64,000 nucleotides of DNA from Sphingomonadaceae bacterium 3R27C6 (GCA_005503215.1 SCNS01000021.1:1-64000), one strand, 5' to 3'. Counted from the first letter of the stretch, positions 1-7,821 are shown. Translations and numbers: made by a program. Notes: generated by a model not told the origin, from the letters alone.

Positions 1-74
1 GCGCAATGCCGCTCCCTTTTTTCGCGTGCGCTTTTTCGCGCGCATCCCTTTTCCTTCGTGGCCCGCAATGCCAC

Positions 75-1001
75 ATGGGCAGCATGAGCGAAGAAAAGCC
101 CTGGCCTGACAGCATCCGCGCCGGCGAATGCGAGCAGCATGAGCCGCTGGTGCGGCGCGTGCTCGCGCCGAACCCGTCGCCCTATACCTTCACCGGCACC
201 CAGACGTGGATCGTCGGGGCGGGGAGCGACGTCGCGGTGATCGATCCGGGGCCGACGGGCTCGGGGCTCAGCATCGGCGACCCGGCGGACATCAACGGCA
301 CAGGGCATGTCGACGCGATCCTGCGCGCGACCGAAGGCCAGCGCGTCGCCGCGATCCTCTGCACCCATACGCACCGCGATCATTCGCCCGCCGCGGCGCC
401 GCTGAAAGAAGCGACCGGCGCGCCGATCATCGGTTGCGCGCCGCTGGCGCTGTCCGACGACGGGCCGCGCGCCGATTCGGCGTTCGACCCCGATTATGCC
501 CCCGACCGCGTGCTCACCGACGGCGAGCGCATTTCGGGCGACGGCTGGACCCTCGAAGCCGTTGCGACCCCCGGCCATACCTCGAACCATCTCTGCTTCG
601 GGCTTGTCGAAAGCGGCGCGCTGTTCACCGGCGATCATGTCATGGCCTGGTCGACCAGCGTCGTCAGCCCGCCCGACGGCGATATGGCGGCCTATATGGC
701 GAGCCTGTCGAAACTCTATGATCGCGAGGACCGTGTCTATTATCCGGCGCACGGTCCCGCGGTGACCAAGCCGCGCCAGCTGGTGCGCGGCATGCTCGGT
801 CACCGCAAGCAGCGCGAGCGGCAGATCTTGCGCGAACTCGAAAAGGGAACAAACGTCATCCCCGAGATGGTGAAGCATATGTACAAGGGGCTCGACCCGC
901 GGCTCATTGGCGCCGCCGGCCGCTCGGTCCTCGCGCATCTGATCGACCTGCGGACGCGCGGGATCGTGCGCGCGCATGACGAAGAATGGGAACTTGCCTG
1001 A
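75..1001 (+). CDS. MBL-fold metallo-hydrolase (LACTB2-like)
   Basis: Soluble metallo-beta-lactamase-fold hydrolase of 308 residues. The zinc motif HxHxDH is visible at residues 98-103, followed by a GH pair near 168 and a GDH motif near 188, which complete the two-metal site. The C-terminal helical part resembles the winged-helix tail of LACTB2-type proteins. The substrate cannot be deduced; thioester, glyoxalase-like or RNA substrates are all known in the fold. The frame is open upstream to base 6, but the first 23 codons look unlike the family; ATG 75 or ATG 84 (MSEEK) is the likely start. The stop abuts the next ATG, so it is probably co-transcribed with the DUF4230 gene. Confidence 0.85.
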   Translation: MGSMSEEKPWPDSIRAGECEQHEPLVRRVLAPNPSPYTFTGTQTWIVGAGSDVAVIDPGPTGSGLSIGDPADINGTGHVDAILRATEGQRVAAILCTHTHRDHSPAAAPLKEATGAPIIGCAPLALSDDGPRADSAFDPDYAPDRVLTDGERISGDGWTLEAVATPGHTSNHLCFGLVESGALFTGDHVMAWSTSVVSPPDGDMAAYMASLSKLYDREDRVYYPAHGPAVTKPRQLVRGMLGHRKQRERQILRELEKGTNVIPEMVKHMYKGLDPRLIGAAGRSVLAHLIDLRTRGIVRAHDEEWELA

Positions 1002-1640
1002 ATGACCTCCGCTTCCACTGCGCGCCTTGCGCCTCGCCTGATCCTGCTCGCCGCCGCGGCGCTGCTGCTCGTCGCCGTCTGGTGGGCGGTCGCGGCCTGG
1101 CAGGACTGGCAAAAGGGCTATGACCCCGAAACCGTCGTCGCCGCGAGCCTGCAGGGTCTGCAGGAACAGAATGTCCTCGTCCCCTTCACCGCGCGCTATG
1201 TCGCGGTCGTCACCTCGACGCAGAGCCGAATGGGGCTCAGCGCCAAAAAGACGCTGATCATGCCGGGCACGGTCCGCTACGAACTCGACCTCGGCAAATT
1301 GAAGCAGTCCGACCTCGATTGGGATGCGACCACCAACGCGCTCACCGTCACGCTGCCGCCGCTGCGGCTCGCGGGACCCGAGATCGATATCGACGCGATC
1401 AGCGAATATCGCGACGGCGAAATCTTGCTGACGCTGACCGACGCCGAACGCACGCTCGACGCCGCGAACCGCAAGCGCGCGCAGGAGGAACTGATCGCGC
1501 AGGCGAAGGGTGCGACGCCGATGCGCCTCGCGCAGGGAGCGGCGCGCACCGCGGTCGAGCAGAGCTTTGCAATGCCGCTGAAAGCCGCGGGGATCGATGC
1601 CAAGGTAACCGCGCGCTTCGCCGACGCGCCATCTGGGTAA
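1002..1640 (+). CDS. DUF4230 domain membrane-anchored protein
   Basis: A 212-residue protein with one N-terminal transmembrane segment (about residues 10-30) and a DUF4230 domain predicted to face the periplasm. The domain contains the expected beta-rich stretch with the conserved LPPLRLAGPEID core, followed by a charged helix (about 145-170). The function of the family is unknown. It starts at the base after the stop of the MBL hydrolase, indicating translational coupling. Confidence 0.75.
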   Translation: MTSASTARLAPRLILLAAAALLLVAVWWAVAAWQDWQKGYDPETVVAASLQGLQEQNVLVPFTARYVAVVTSTQSRMGLSAKKTLIMPGTVRYELDLGKLKQSDLDWDATTNALTVTLPPLRLAGPEIDIDAISEYRDGEILLTLTDAERTLDAANRKRAQEELIAQAKGATPMRLAQGAARTAVEQSFAMPLKAAGIDAKVTARFADAPSG

Positions 1641-1705
1641 ATCCCGGCTTTCGGTAGTTTCGAGGCTGCGCTATCCTCGCTCACGGTCGGGCAGGGGGAA
1701 CAGGC

Positions 1706-2416
1706 ATGGCTAGCACCGCGGAGGGCGCCGCGCGCGCCGAACTTTTTTGGCATCGCATGGCGATCGGCCTCGCGATTTTTATCGTCTTTGGTTTTCTGCA
1801 ATTCGCGCTGAGGGGTTTCGTCGATCCGGTCGCGGCGCCTTTCTGGGTGCATCTGCACGGGGTGGCGATGCTGGCATGGCTGGCGCTGCTGATCGTTCAG
1901 CCGACACTCGTCTCGCGCGATAATCTCGTGCTCCACCGGCGGCTGGGGTGGATCGGCGCGGGGCTCGCGCTGTTCATCACCGGCCTCGGGATTTTCACCG
2001 GCCTCGCGTCGCTGGCGCTCAATCGCTTCCCGCCATTCTTTTCGCCGCCCTATTTCCTCGCGCTCACGGCCGTGGAGTCGCTCGTCTTCGGTCTGATGGT
2101 GTGGGCGGCGGTTCGGCGTCGGCACACGACCGCGTGGCACCGGCGGCTGATGATCGGCGCGACGATCGTCATTCTCGAACCCGCGCTCGGCCGCATCCTG
2201 CCGATGCCGCTGATGATCGGCTGGTCCGACATTCCGATCGGGCTGATCCAGCTTGGCGTTGTCGGCATCATCGCGCTGTACGACCGGCGAACGCTGGGCC
2301 GCATCCATCCCGCGACAAAAGCGATCGCGGCGATTGTCATCGCGGTGCGCGTCACCATCTATCTTTTGGCGATGACGCCCCCTGTCATCGCGCTCGCGGA
2401 GCGGCTGGCCGGTTGA
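1706..2416 (+). CDS. Six-helix integral membrane protein
   Basis: Hydrophobic protein of 236 residues with about six membrane helices. Histidines near helix ends (WVHLHG, VLHRRLGW, WHRRLM) are reminiscent of haem or quinone ligands in small cytochrome-b-like membrane proteins, but no family can be assigned with confidence. A Shine-Dalgarno (caggggg) lies 5 bases before ATG 1706. It stands alone, 65 bases after the DUF4230 gene and 71 before nadA. Confidence 0.65.
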   Translation: MASTAEGAARAELFWHRMAIGLAIFIVFGFLQFALRGFVDPVAAPFWVHLHGVAMLAWLALLIVQPTLVSRDNLVLHRRLGWIGAGLALFITGLGIFTGLASLALNRFPPFFSPPYFLALTAVESLVFGLMVWAAVRRRHTTAWHRRLMIGATIVILEPALGRILPMPLMIGWSDIPIGLIQLGVVGIIALYDRRTLGRIHPATKAIAAIVIAVRVTIYLLAMTPPVIALAERLAG

Positions 2417-2487
2417 TAGCCGAATTGCCCTGCCGCGGGCGGCGGTGTAGGGGGTGCGCCAAGGCAAAAGCCATATAAGGAAAAGCG

Positions 2488-3477
2488 ATGACTGCTCCCA
2501 TTCGCGAGAATCTCTCGGGCCTCGACCTGCGCGCTGAAATCGAGCGCCTGCGCAAGGAACGCAACGCCGTCATCCTCGCGCATTATTACCAGAAGCCCGA
2601 GATTCAGGACCTCGCCGATTTTGTCGGCGATTCGCTCGAGCTGTCGCGCAAGGCCGCCGACACCGACGCCGATGTGATCGCATTCTGCGGCGTCAAGTTC
2701 ATGGCCGAGACCGCAAAGATCCTCAGCCCCGAAAAGATCGTCATCCTGCCCGACATGGACGCCGGATGCAGTCTCGAGGACAGCTGCCCGCCCGAACAGT
2801 TCAAGCGCTTTCGTGAGAAGCACCCCGACCATATCGCGCTGACCTACATCAACTGCTCGGCGGCGGTGAAAGCGCTCAGCGACATCATCGTCACCTCGTC
2901 GAGCGCCGAGACGATCATCAGCCAGATCCCCGAAAGCCAGCCGATCATCTTCGGTCCCGACCGTCACCTCGGCGGCTATCTCAACCGCAAGTTCGGGCGC
3001 GAGATGCTGCTGTGGCCGGGCGTGTGTATCGTCCATGAGGCGTTCAGCGAAACCGAGCTGATCAAATTGAAGGCGCAGCATCCGGAAGCCCCGGTCGCGG
3101 CACACCCCGAATGCCCGCCGCACATCGTCGACCATGCCGACTATGTCGGTTCGACGAGCGGCATCCTGCAGTTCGCGAAGAGCTTCCCCGGCGACACGCT
3201 GATCGTCGCGACCGAGCCGCACATCATCCACCAGATGGAACTCGCGCTGCCCGAGAAGAAGTTCATCGGCGCGCCCGGCGCCGACGGCAACTGCAACTGC
3301 AACATCTGCCCCTATATGGCGCTCAACACGATGGAGAAGCTCTACATCGCGCTGCGCGATTTGAAGCCGCAGATCGAGATGGAGGAGGGCCTCCGCCTCG
3401 CCGCACGCAAGAGTCTCGACCGGATGCTCGAAATGGCGTCGGGCACGGTCGGCAAGGGCGATCTCGGCAAGCGATAG
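2488..3477 (+). CDS. nadA: Quinolinate synthase A
   Basis: Condenses iminoaspartate with dihydroxyacetone phosphate to quinolinate, the first pyridine-ring step of de novo NAD synthesis, using an oxygen-sensitive [4Fe-4S] cluster. The 329-residue length fits the family. The candidate cluster cysteines are seen in FCGVKF, WPGVCIVHEA and the C-terminal CNCNICPYM. Start chosen at ATG 2488 behind AAGGA. A possible promoter (TTGCCC at 2425, a TA-rich -10 near 2446-2451) lies in the spacer. nadB and nadC are not in this window, so the pathway is split across the chromosome. Confidence 0.95.
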   Translation: MTAPIRENLSGLDLRAEIERLRKERNAVILAHYYQKPEIQDLADFVGDSLELSRKAADTDADVIAFCGVKFMAETAKILSPEKIVILPDMDAGCSLEDSCPPEQFKRFREKHPDHIALTYINCSAAVKALSDIIVTSSSAETIISQIPESQPIIFGPDRHLGGYLNRKFGREMLLWPGVCIVHEAFSETELIKLKAQHPEAPVAAHPECPPHIVDHADYVGSTSGILQFAKSFPGDTLIVATEPHIIHQMELALPEKKFIGAPGADGNCNCNICPYMALNTMEKLYIALRDLKPQIEMEEGLRLAARKSLDRMLEMASGTVGKGDLGKR

Positions 3478-3498
3478 CCCCGATTTCCCGCCGCGAGG

Positions 3499-3530
3499 TT
3501 TGCTTTCGCGGAAAATGATATAAGTTCCGC
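3499..3530 (+). promoter_or_regulatory. Promoter-like site with inverted repeat
   Basis: TATAAG (3519-3524) sits about 14 bases after a weak TTTGCT -35 candidate. It is enclosed in an inverted repeat, GCGGAA at 3508-3513 and TTCCGC at 3525-3530, with an 11-base spacer. The arrangement suggests a repressor site over the -10 of the DUF2853-OmpA gene, but a 6-bp arm can arise by chance. Confidence 0.3.
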
Positions 3531-3605
3531 CTCCTAAGACGCGAGTCTCGCCCCCCGTGCGAGCGTCTGACGACGAACCCTTGCGTCTAAGCAGGAGGAA
3601 ATCGC

Positions 3606-4688
3606 ATGGCAGAAGATTGGCTGGCGGATGTCAGGAAATATGTCGCGGACGCCGACGAAAATGTGGTGTCGGCGATCGTCAAATATCTCGGCATCGCGCT
3701 CAGAAACCGCGATTCCTCGCTTGTTTCCTTTACCGACACAAAAGAAACCGACCGCGTCCGCGAAAATTTCCTCAAGAAAAAGCTGGGGCTGACCGACGAC
3801 GACGCGACGCTCGACGCGGCGATCGCCGGTGTCGGCGAACGGATGAAGGAAGACCGGACCAAGAACCGCGTCACCGTCTATTATCTCCTCGCGCAGCATT
3901 TCGGCCTGCTTACGCTCTTTGGCGGCGCGGCAGGCGCGGCTGGTGCCGCGGGCGCTGCTGCAGGGCTCGCCGCCGCCGGCGGGCTGGACGGCGATTCCGG
4001 CAAGGACGACGATAGCTCGGCCGTCCCGCTGGCAGCGGCGGGCCTGGCCGGCGCATCGGCCATTCCCGCCGCTGCGGCCCCGCCGCCGGCGGATCCGGCG
4101 CCGACCGCGGCAAGCCCGCAGACCGCCTATTCGAGCGATGACGGCGAAAAGAGCGGCGGCATGGGCTGGCTGCCCTGGCTTCTGCTTTTGCTCGTTCTGG
4201 CGGCGCTGCTGTTCTTCGGCCTCCGCTATTGTTCGAAACAGGACGCCGCGGTTGCCCCGGCCACCGATGAGACGGCGATCGGTGAGACGGTCGCACCCGC
4301 AGATGCGGCAACCGCGCCCGTCGCCGCGATCCCCGAGGGCGCCGGCGTCGTCGCGGCGGACCGCGAGGGCAAGCCGATGCTGACGGTCTATTTCGACACC
4401 GGCAAATCGGAGGTGTCGAACGATCTCACGACCGCGGCATCGTCGGTGAAAGCCTATCTCGACAGCAACCCCGCCGCGACGCTCGCGGTGTCGGGCTATA
4501 ACGACCCGACGGGCAATGCGGCCGCCAACGCCGAATTGTCGAAGAACCGCGCGCAGAGCGTCAAGGCGGCGCTCGAGAAGCTCGGCTTCGCCGCCGACAA
4601 GGTCGTGCTTGAAAAGCCGGCCGAGGCGACGACGACGGGCACCGACAATTCGGCGGCGCGCCGTGTCGAGGTCACCGTCAAAGGCTGA
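3606..4688 (+). CDS. DUF2853-TM-OmpA-like fusion protein
   Basis: 360 residues in three parts. Residues 1-105 match DUF2853, a short protein normally encoded alone (seen: AIVKYLGIAL, ENFLKKKLGL, DRTKNRVTVYYLLA). An Ala/Gly/Pro-rich linker (about 106-185) follows, then one membrane helix (about 189-209). Residues 258-360 form an OmpA/MotB-like peptidoglycan-binding domain (VYFDTGKSEV, GYNDPTGN, NAELSKNRAQSV, ARRVEV). The hydrophobic segment predicts an inner-membrane protein with DUF2853 in the cytoplasm and the OmpA domain in the periplasm. Start ATG 3606 follows AGGAGG. The function of DUF2853 is unknown. Confidence 0.8.
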   Translation: MAEDWLADVRKYVADADENVVSAIVKYLGIALRNRDSSLVSFTDTKETDRVRENFLKKKLGLTDDDATLDAAIAGVGERMKEDRTKNRVTVYYLLAQHFGLLTLFGGAAGAAGAAGAAAGLAAAGGLDGDSGKDDDSSAVPLAAAGLAGASAIPAAAAPPPADPAPTAASPQTAYSSDDGEKSGGMGWLPWLLLLLVLAALLFFGLRYCSKQDAAVAPATDETAIGETVAPADAATAPVAAIPEGAGVVAADREGKPMLTVYFDTGKSEVSNDLTTAASSVKAYLDSNPAATLAVSGYNDPTGNAAANAELSKNRAQSVKAALEKLGFAADKVVLEKPAEATTTGTDNSAARRVEVTVKG

Positions 4689-4711
4689 TCGTCGGTCGAG
4701 CAGGAAAAGAG

Positions 4712-4740
4712 AGCGGGGCCTCCGGGCCTCGCTTTTTTTT
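4712..4740 (+). terminator. Rho-independent terminator after DUF2853-OmpA gene
   Basis: A 9-bp stem (AGCGGGGCC at 4712-4720 with GGCCTCGCT at 4725-4733, one G-T pair) closes a TCCG loop and runs into eight T residues. It lies 24 bases after the stop codon. Confidence 0.85.
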
Positions 4741-4802
4741 GCCGAGTCGCGACTCGCGAGGAGAAAATCGACCTAGATCGAACCGTCGTGCCCGCGAGTC
4801 GG

Positions 4803-4889
4803 TTCGGATTCTGAATCCGAAAATGCTGCAGGACTGTTACAAAAATGCTGCAGCGAATCCGCTTGTTGCTAATGCCGGACTTATCCACA
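4803..4889. promoter_or_regulatory. Palindrome, direct repeats and DnaA-box match
   Basis: Three elements lie within 87 bases. TTCGGATTC and GAATCCGAA form a perfect 9-bp inverted repeat around one base (4803-4821). AAAATGCTGCAG occurs at 4820-4831 and again at 4842-4853, a 22-base period, i.e. two helical turns. TTATCCACA (4881-4889) equals the consensus DnaA box. Only one box is seen and no replication genes are adjacent, so a chromosomal origin is unlikely; DnaA-linked or repressor control is possible. Confidence 0.3.
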
Positions 4890-5193
4890 AGCGCAGGCGG
4901 GTCATGGGGGCTTTTCGCGCATTTTTGGTTGGCGACCCGAAAGCTTCATGTCAGCTTCAAATCATCGGACGACAGAGACGCAGACCACCGGGACATCAAG
5001 GGTAGTTGCAAGACTAGCCAGAAGAGAACGGACGGATTGGCGAGGAAATCGACCGATAGCCTGATCACGGAACGTAGCGATTCCCACGAGTTGATACGGA
5101 CCCGATCGGGTACAGGAAATGCAGTCCATCGCTTGGACAGCGACCGCTTCGGCGGACGCAAGAAGAGATGATGAAGGGCTTTCCAGGTGCGGC

Positions 5194-5241
5194 CGGCCCC
5201 CGAAAGGGGGCCGACCAAACCGTCGCCGGATTGTTCCGGCG
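5194..5241. other. Two adjacent stable hairpins
   Basis: CGGCCCCC (5194-5201) and GGGGGCCG (5206-5213) form a perfect 8-bp stem with a GAAA tetraloop. Ten bases on, CGCCGG (5224-5229) and CCGGCG (5236-5241) close a six-base loop. No T-run follows on the plus strand, so they do not look like terminators. A structured non-coding RNA is possible but unproven. Confidence 0.3.
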
Positions 5242-5447
5242 TGCGCCGCAACGCATCGTTTTGCGGGCTGCTGATCGCAAGAGAAGCGGACCGGGATGAG
5301 GTGGAGCGAGGTACGTGGGGCAAAGCCGGATAGTGGGGGTTGGCAGCGATGCCGGCCCCCATTTCGCATGCGCGGCCGCCGGAGTGCGCCGCATCATGGC
5401 CGCACCTATGCTGCAGGCCGCATCCCCATCTCATTTATTTCCACCCC

Positions 5448-5463
5448 TGTGACTTTCGTCACA
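5448..5463. promoter_or_regulatory. CRP-type palindrome TGTGA-N6-TCACA
   Basis: TGTGA (5448-5452) and TCACA (5459-5463), separated by six bases, equal the core consensus for CRP-family regulators; the perfect arms extend to TGTGAC and GTCACA. It lies about 225 bases upstream of the first glsB-like gene, the nearest downstream gene. Whether this organism uses a cAMP-CRP with E. coli specificity cannot be told from the window. Confidence 0.45.
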
Positions 5464-5687
5464 CCAGCGTCAAACGCGGCTGCTTAGTGGCGTCTTGCGA
5501 CCCGGAGACGTTCCCGATCAGGAACCGATCCCACTTTCCCGGCCGAGCCCACGCGGGCCGGCCGGGAACCTTTCGCTCCCGACCCGCATTCTTTGGTCAT
5601 CGTTGAAACGATGTCCGGGCGCGACCGGACGTTCGCATGATCGCCGGGCATCGGCGCTTGCCCGGCCGGTTCAGGAAGGGAAATATC

Positions 5688-5951
5688 ATGGGTCTGATCA
5701 TCACATTGATCGTCGGCGGCATCATCGGCTGGCTGGCGAGCATCGTCATGCGCACCGACGCGCAGCAGGGCATCATCCTGAATGTCGTCGTCGGCATCGT
5801 CGGCGCGTTTCTCGGGAATTTCCTCGGCAGCTTTTTCGGCATGGGGGCGAGCCTCGATGCCTTTAGCCCGATCGGGCTGCTCTGGGCCTTCATCGGCGCG
5901 GTGGTGCTGCTGGGCATCGTCAACCTGGTTCGGCGCGGCAGCGTTCGCTGA
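5688..5951 (+). CDS. GlsB/YeaQ/YmgE family stress membrane protein (copy 1)
   Basis: A small 87-residue membrane protein with three hydrophobic helices and the family signature GGIIGWLASIVMRTD near the N-terminus. The family (transglycosylase-associated protein) is linked to stress and stationary phase; its molecular role is unclear. ATG 5688 has a strong ribosome site (aggaaggg); an in-frame ATG at 5637 has none. A close paralogue follows 119 bases downstream, with identical MRTDAQQGI and near-identical C-termini (LLGIVNLVRRG), indicating tandem duplication. Confidence 0.85.
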   Translation: MGLIITLIVGGIIGWLASIVMRTDAQQGIILNVVVGIVGAFLGNFLGSFFGMGASLDAFSPIGLLWAFIGAVVLLGIVNLVRRGSVR

Positions 5952-6070
5952 ACGGCGTGGCGGCGGGCGTGATCGTGCCGCCGCCATTCTGCTAGGCGAT
6001 ATCAAATATTTGGGTTACCAAGTGATGCCTGCAGGGTCAGGCGCCAACATCGATCGTAGGGGGTCATCTT

Positions 6071-6340
6071 ATGACTTGGATTATCGCTATCATCATGGGC
6101 GGCATCATCGGCTGGCTCGCCAGTATCGTGATGCGCACCGACGCTCAGCAAGGCATCTTCCTCAACATCATCGTCGGTTGCGTCGGGTCGATCCTCGGCC
6201 GCTTGCTGTTCGGCAGCTTCCTGGGCGGCGGGCATCTGCGCGGCAACGCCTTTGATCCGATGACGTTGCTCACCGCCTTCATTGGCGCGGTGATCCTGCT
6301 CGGGATCGTCAATCTCGTGCGGCGCGGCCGGGTCCGCTGA
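6071..6340 (+). CDS. GlsB/YeaQ/YmgE family stress membrane protein (copy 2)
   Basis: 89 residues, three membrane helices, same family as the preceding gene. It shares GGIIGWLASIVMRTDAQQGI near the N-terminus and an AFIGAV-LLGIVNLVRRG C-terminus, while the middle (about residues 40-66) has diverged and is two residues longer. The spacer between the two copies has no clear promoter, and a terminator follows this copy, so both may be one transcript. Confidence 0.85.
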   Translation: MTWIIAIIMGGIIGWLASIVMRTDAQQGIFLNIIVGCVGSILGRLLFGSFLGGGHLRGNAFDPMTLLTAFIGAVILLGIVNLVRRGRVR

Positions 6341-6383
6341 CCGCCTGCCGATAACGGCCGGCCGTTCGGACCGGCCGGAAGAA

Positions 6384-6417
6384 AAGGGTGGCCGCCGCAG
6401 GGCGCGCCGCCCTTTTT
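6384..6417 (+). terminator. Terminator after the glsB pair
   Basis: AAGGGTGGC (6384-6392) pairs with GCCGCCCTT (6406-6414) through one G-T pair and leads into TTTTT (6413-6417). It lies 44 bases after the stop of the second GlsB protein. Confidence 0.7.
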
Positions 6418-6427
6418 CATGGCGGTA

Positions 6428-6531
6428 ACCACTGGAAATTGCACGACGACAAGTTTATGAGCCGCGATCCGGGGCGCAGGGGGGATGGCGAAGTTTCGCC
6501 TCTTGCCAGTGGTGATTTAATTAGGTAATAC
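6428..6531 (+). promoter_or_regulatory. Candidate efflux-operon promoter with 8-bp inverted repeat
   Basis: TTGCCA (6504-6509) and TAATAC (6526-6531), 16 bases apart, form a plausible sigma-70 promoter in a locally AT-rich patch. The -35 overlaps CCAGTGGT (6506-6513), whose inverse ACCACTGG lies at 6428-6435. Paired half-sites about 70 bases apart could support looping by a repressor. No regulator gene is adjacent. Confidence 0.35.
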
Positions 6532-6630
6532 ACCTCGCAGTGGATTGATCCTGTCTTGCGGGGTCGAGGGGACAGGCGCGCCTGCGCCTGCCGCAGCATG
6601 ATGCCGCGCAAGGCAGGGAGGGTTTTCGGC

Positions 6631-7821
6631 GTGAACTACGAGCGGAAAGTGGATGTGATGGACAGCCTGGCGGGCACGCAAAGCTTTTATGAAGACGCGG
6701 GCGACAGCCGCCGCAAGCGCACCTGGCTGATCGTCGCGCTGGTGCTGATCGCACTCGCCCTGGCGGCGACCTATTATGCCTTCACGAGCGGCAAGGCGGC
6801 TGCCGATGCCGACGCGGGTACGGCTGCGGCGCCGAACGTCACCGTGGTCATTCCTGGCCGCGTTTCGGTCGAGGCCGCGATTTCTGCCAACGGCACGATC
6901 GCGGCGCGCCGCGAAATGCCTGTCGGCGTCGCCGGAGAGGGCGGACAGGTCCTTCGCGTCCTCGTCGAACCCGGCCAGTGGGTCGGTGCGGGCCAGACGC
7001 TCGCGGTCATCGACCGCTCGGTCCAGGCGCAGCAGGCCGCGAGCCTCGCGGCATCGATCCGCGTCGCCCGGGCCGATGCCGATCTGGCGCAGGCCGAGCT
7101 CGAACGCGCGCAGGCGCTGGTCGGACGCGGCTTCATCTCCAAGGCCGACATGGATCGCAAGCGCGCGACCCGCGACGCCGCCAACGCGCGGGTTCGCGTC
7201 GCGCAGGCGCAATATGCCGAAGCGACCGCCCGTAACGATCGCCTCAATATCGTCGCGCCCGCCGCGGGCCTCGTGCTGACGCGTCAGGTCGAGCCGGGCC
7301 AGATCGTCGGCGCCGGCAGCGGGATCCTGTTCCGCATGGCGCGCGACGGCGAGATGGAAATGCTGGCCCAGATGGCCGAGGCCGATCTGGCCCGCGTCAA
7401 TGTCGGCACGCGCGCGACGATCACCCCGGTGGGCAGCAACCTGAGCATCGCAGGGCAGGTTTGGCAGAAGTCGCCAGTCATCAACATGGATACGCGCCAG
7501 GGCACGGTCCGCATCGCGGTTCCGTACAGCGAGGCGCTGCGTCCGGGCGGCTTCGCCGACGCGCGCCTGATTGCCGGCACGGCGGAAGCACCGCTGCTGC
7601 CCGAAAGCGCGGTGCAAAGCGGCGTCGAAGGCAATTTCGTGCTGGTGGTCGATGCCAATAACACGATCCAGCGCCGTCCGGTGAAGGTCGGGACCGTGAC
7701 CGACGGCGGCGTGTCGATCGCGTCGGGGCTTACCGGCACCGAAAAGGTCGTCGCGCTCGCAGGCGCTTTCCTCAACCCCGGCGACAAGGTGAAGCCGGTG
7801 GTTCAGAAATCGTCGCAATAA
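6631..7821 (+). CDS. RND efflux periplasmic adaptor subunit
   Basis: Membrane-fusion protein linking an inner-membrane RND pump to an outer-membrane channel. An N-terminal helix (about residues 31-51) anchors it. Then come the beta-barrel/lipoyl halves (EGGQVLRVLVEPGQWVGAGQ), a coiled-coil hairpin rich in Ala/Arg/Gln (about 130-200), the returning lipoyl half (NIVAPAAGLVLTRQVEPGQ) and a membrane-proximal domain. The start is uncertain: GTG 6631 follows GGGAGGG by 8 bases, while ATG 6658 (MDSLAG) is an alternative that keeps all domains. It forms an operon with the permease 48 bases downstream. Confidence 0.9.
   Translation: MNYERKVDVMDSLAGTQSFYEDAGDSRRKRTWLIVALVLIALALAATYYAFTSGKAAADADAGTAAAPNVTVVIPGRVSVEAAISANGTIAARREMPVGVAGEGGQVLRVLVEPGQWVGAGQTLAVIDRSVQAQQAASLAASIRVARADADLAQAELERAQALVGRGFISKADMDRKRATRDAANARVRVAQAQYAEATARNDRLNIVAPAAGLVLTRQVEPGQIVGAGSGILFRMARDGEMEMLAQMAEADLARVNVGTRATITPVGSNLSIAGQVWQKSPVINMDTRQGTVRIAVPYSEALRPGGFADARLIAGTAEAPLLPESAVQSGVEGNFVLVVDANNTIQRRPVKVGTVTDGGVSIASGLTGTEKVVALAGAFLNPGDKVKPVVQKSSQ

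Larger units (their letters stand above)
4741..5687. other. Gene-free stretch with structured elements
   Basis: About 0.95 kb with no convincing gene. The open frames here (longest about 160 codons, minus strand) lack ribosome sites, recognisable domains and the strong third-position GC bias of neighbouring genes. It contains a perfect palindrome, a 12-base direct repeat and a DnaA-box match (4803-4889), two adjacent hairpins (5194-5241) and a perfect CRP-type palindrome (5448-5463), each listed separately. It could hold an unannotated RNA or be the long control region of the glsB pair. Confidence 0.5.

Noticed and set aside
4803-4889. Chromosomal replication origin
   Set aside because: Only one DnaA-box match, no AT-rich unwinding stretch and no hemE, dnaA, parAB or dnaN nearby. 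Kept only as a curiosity for checking.
4845-5434. Open frames of 108 to 162 codons in the gap before glsB
   Set aside because: They overlap each other on both strands, have no Shine-Dalgarno, poor codon bias and no recognisable motifs.
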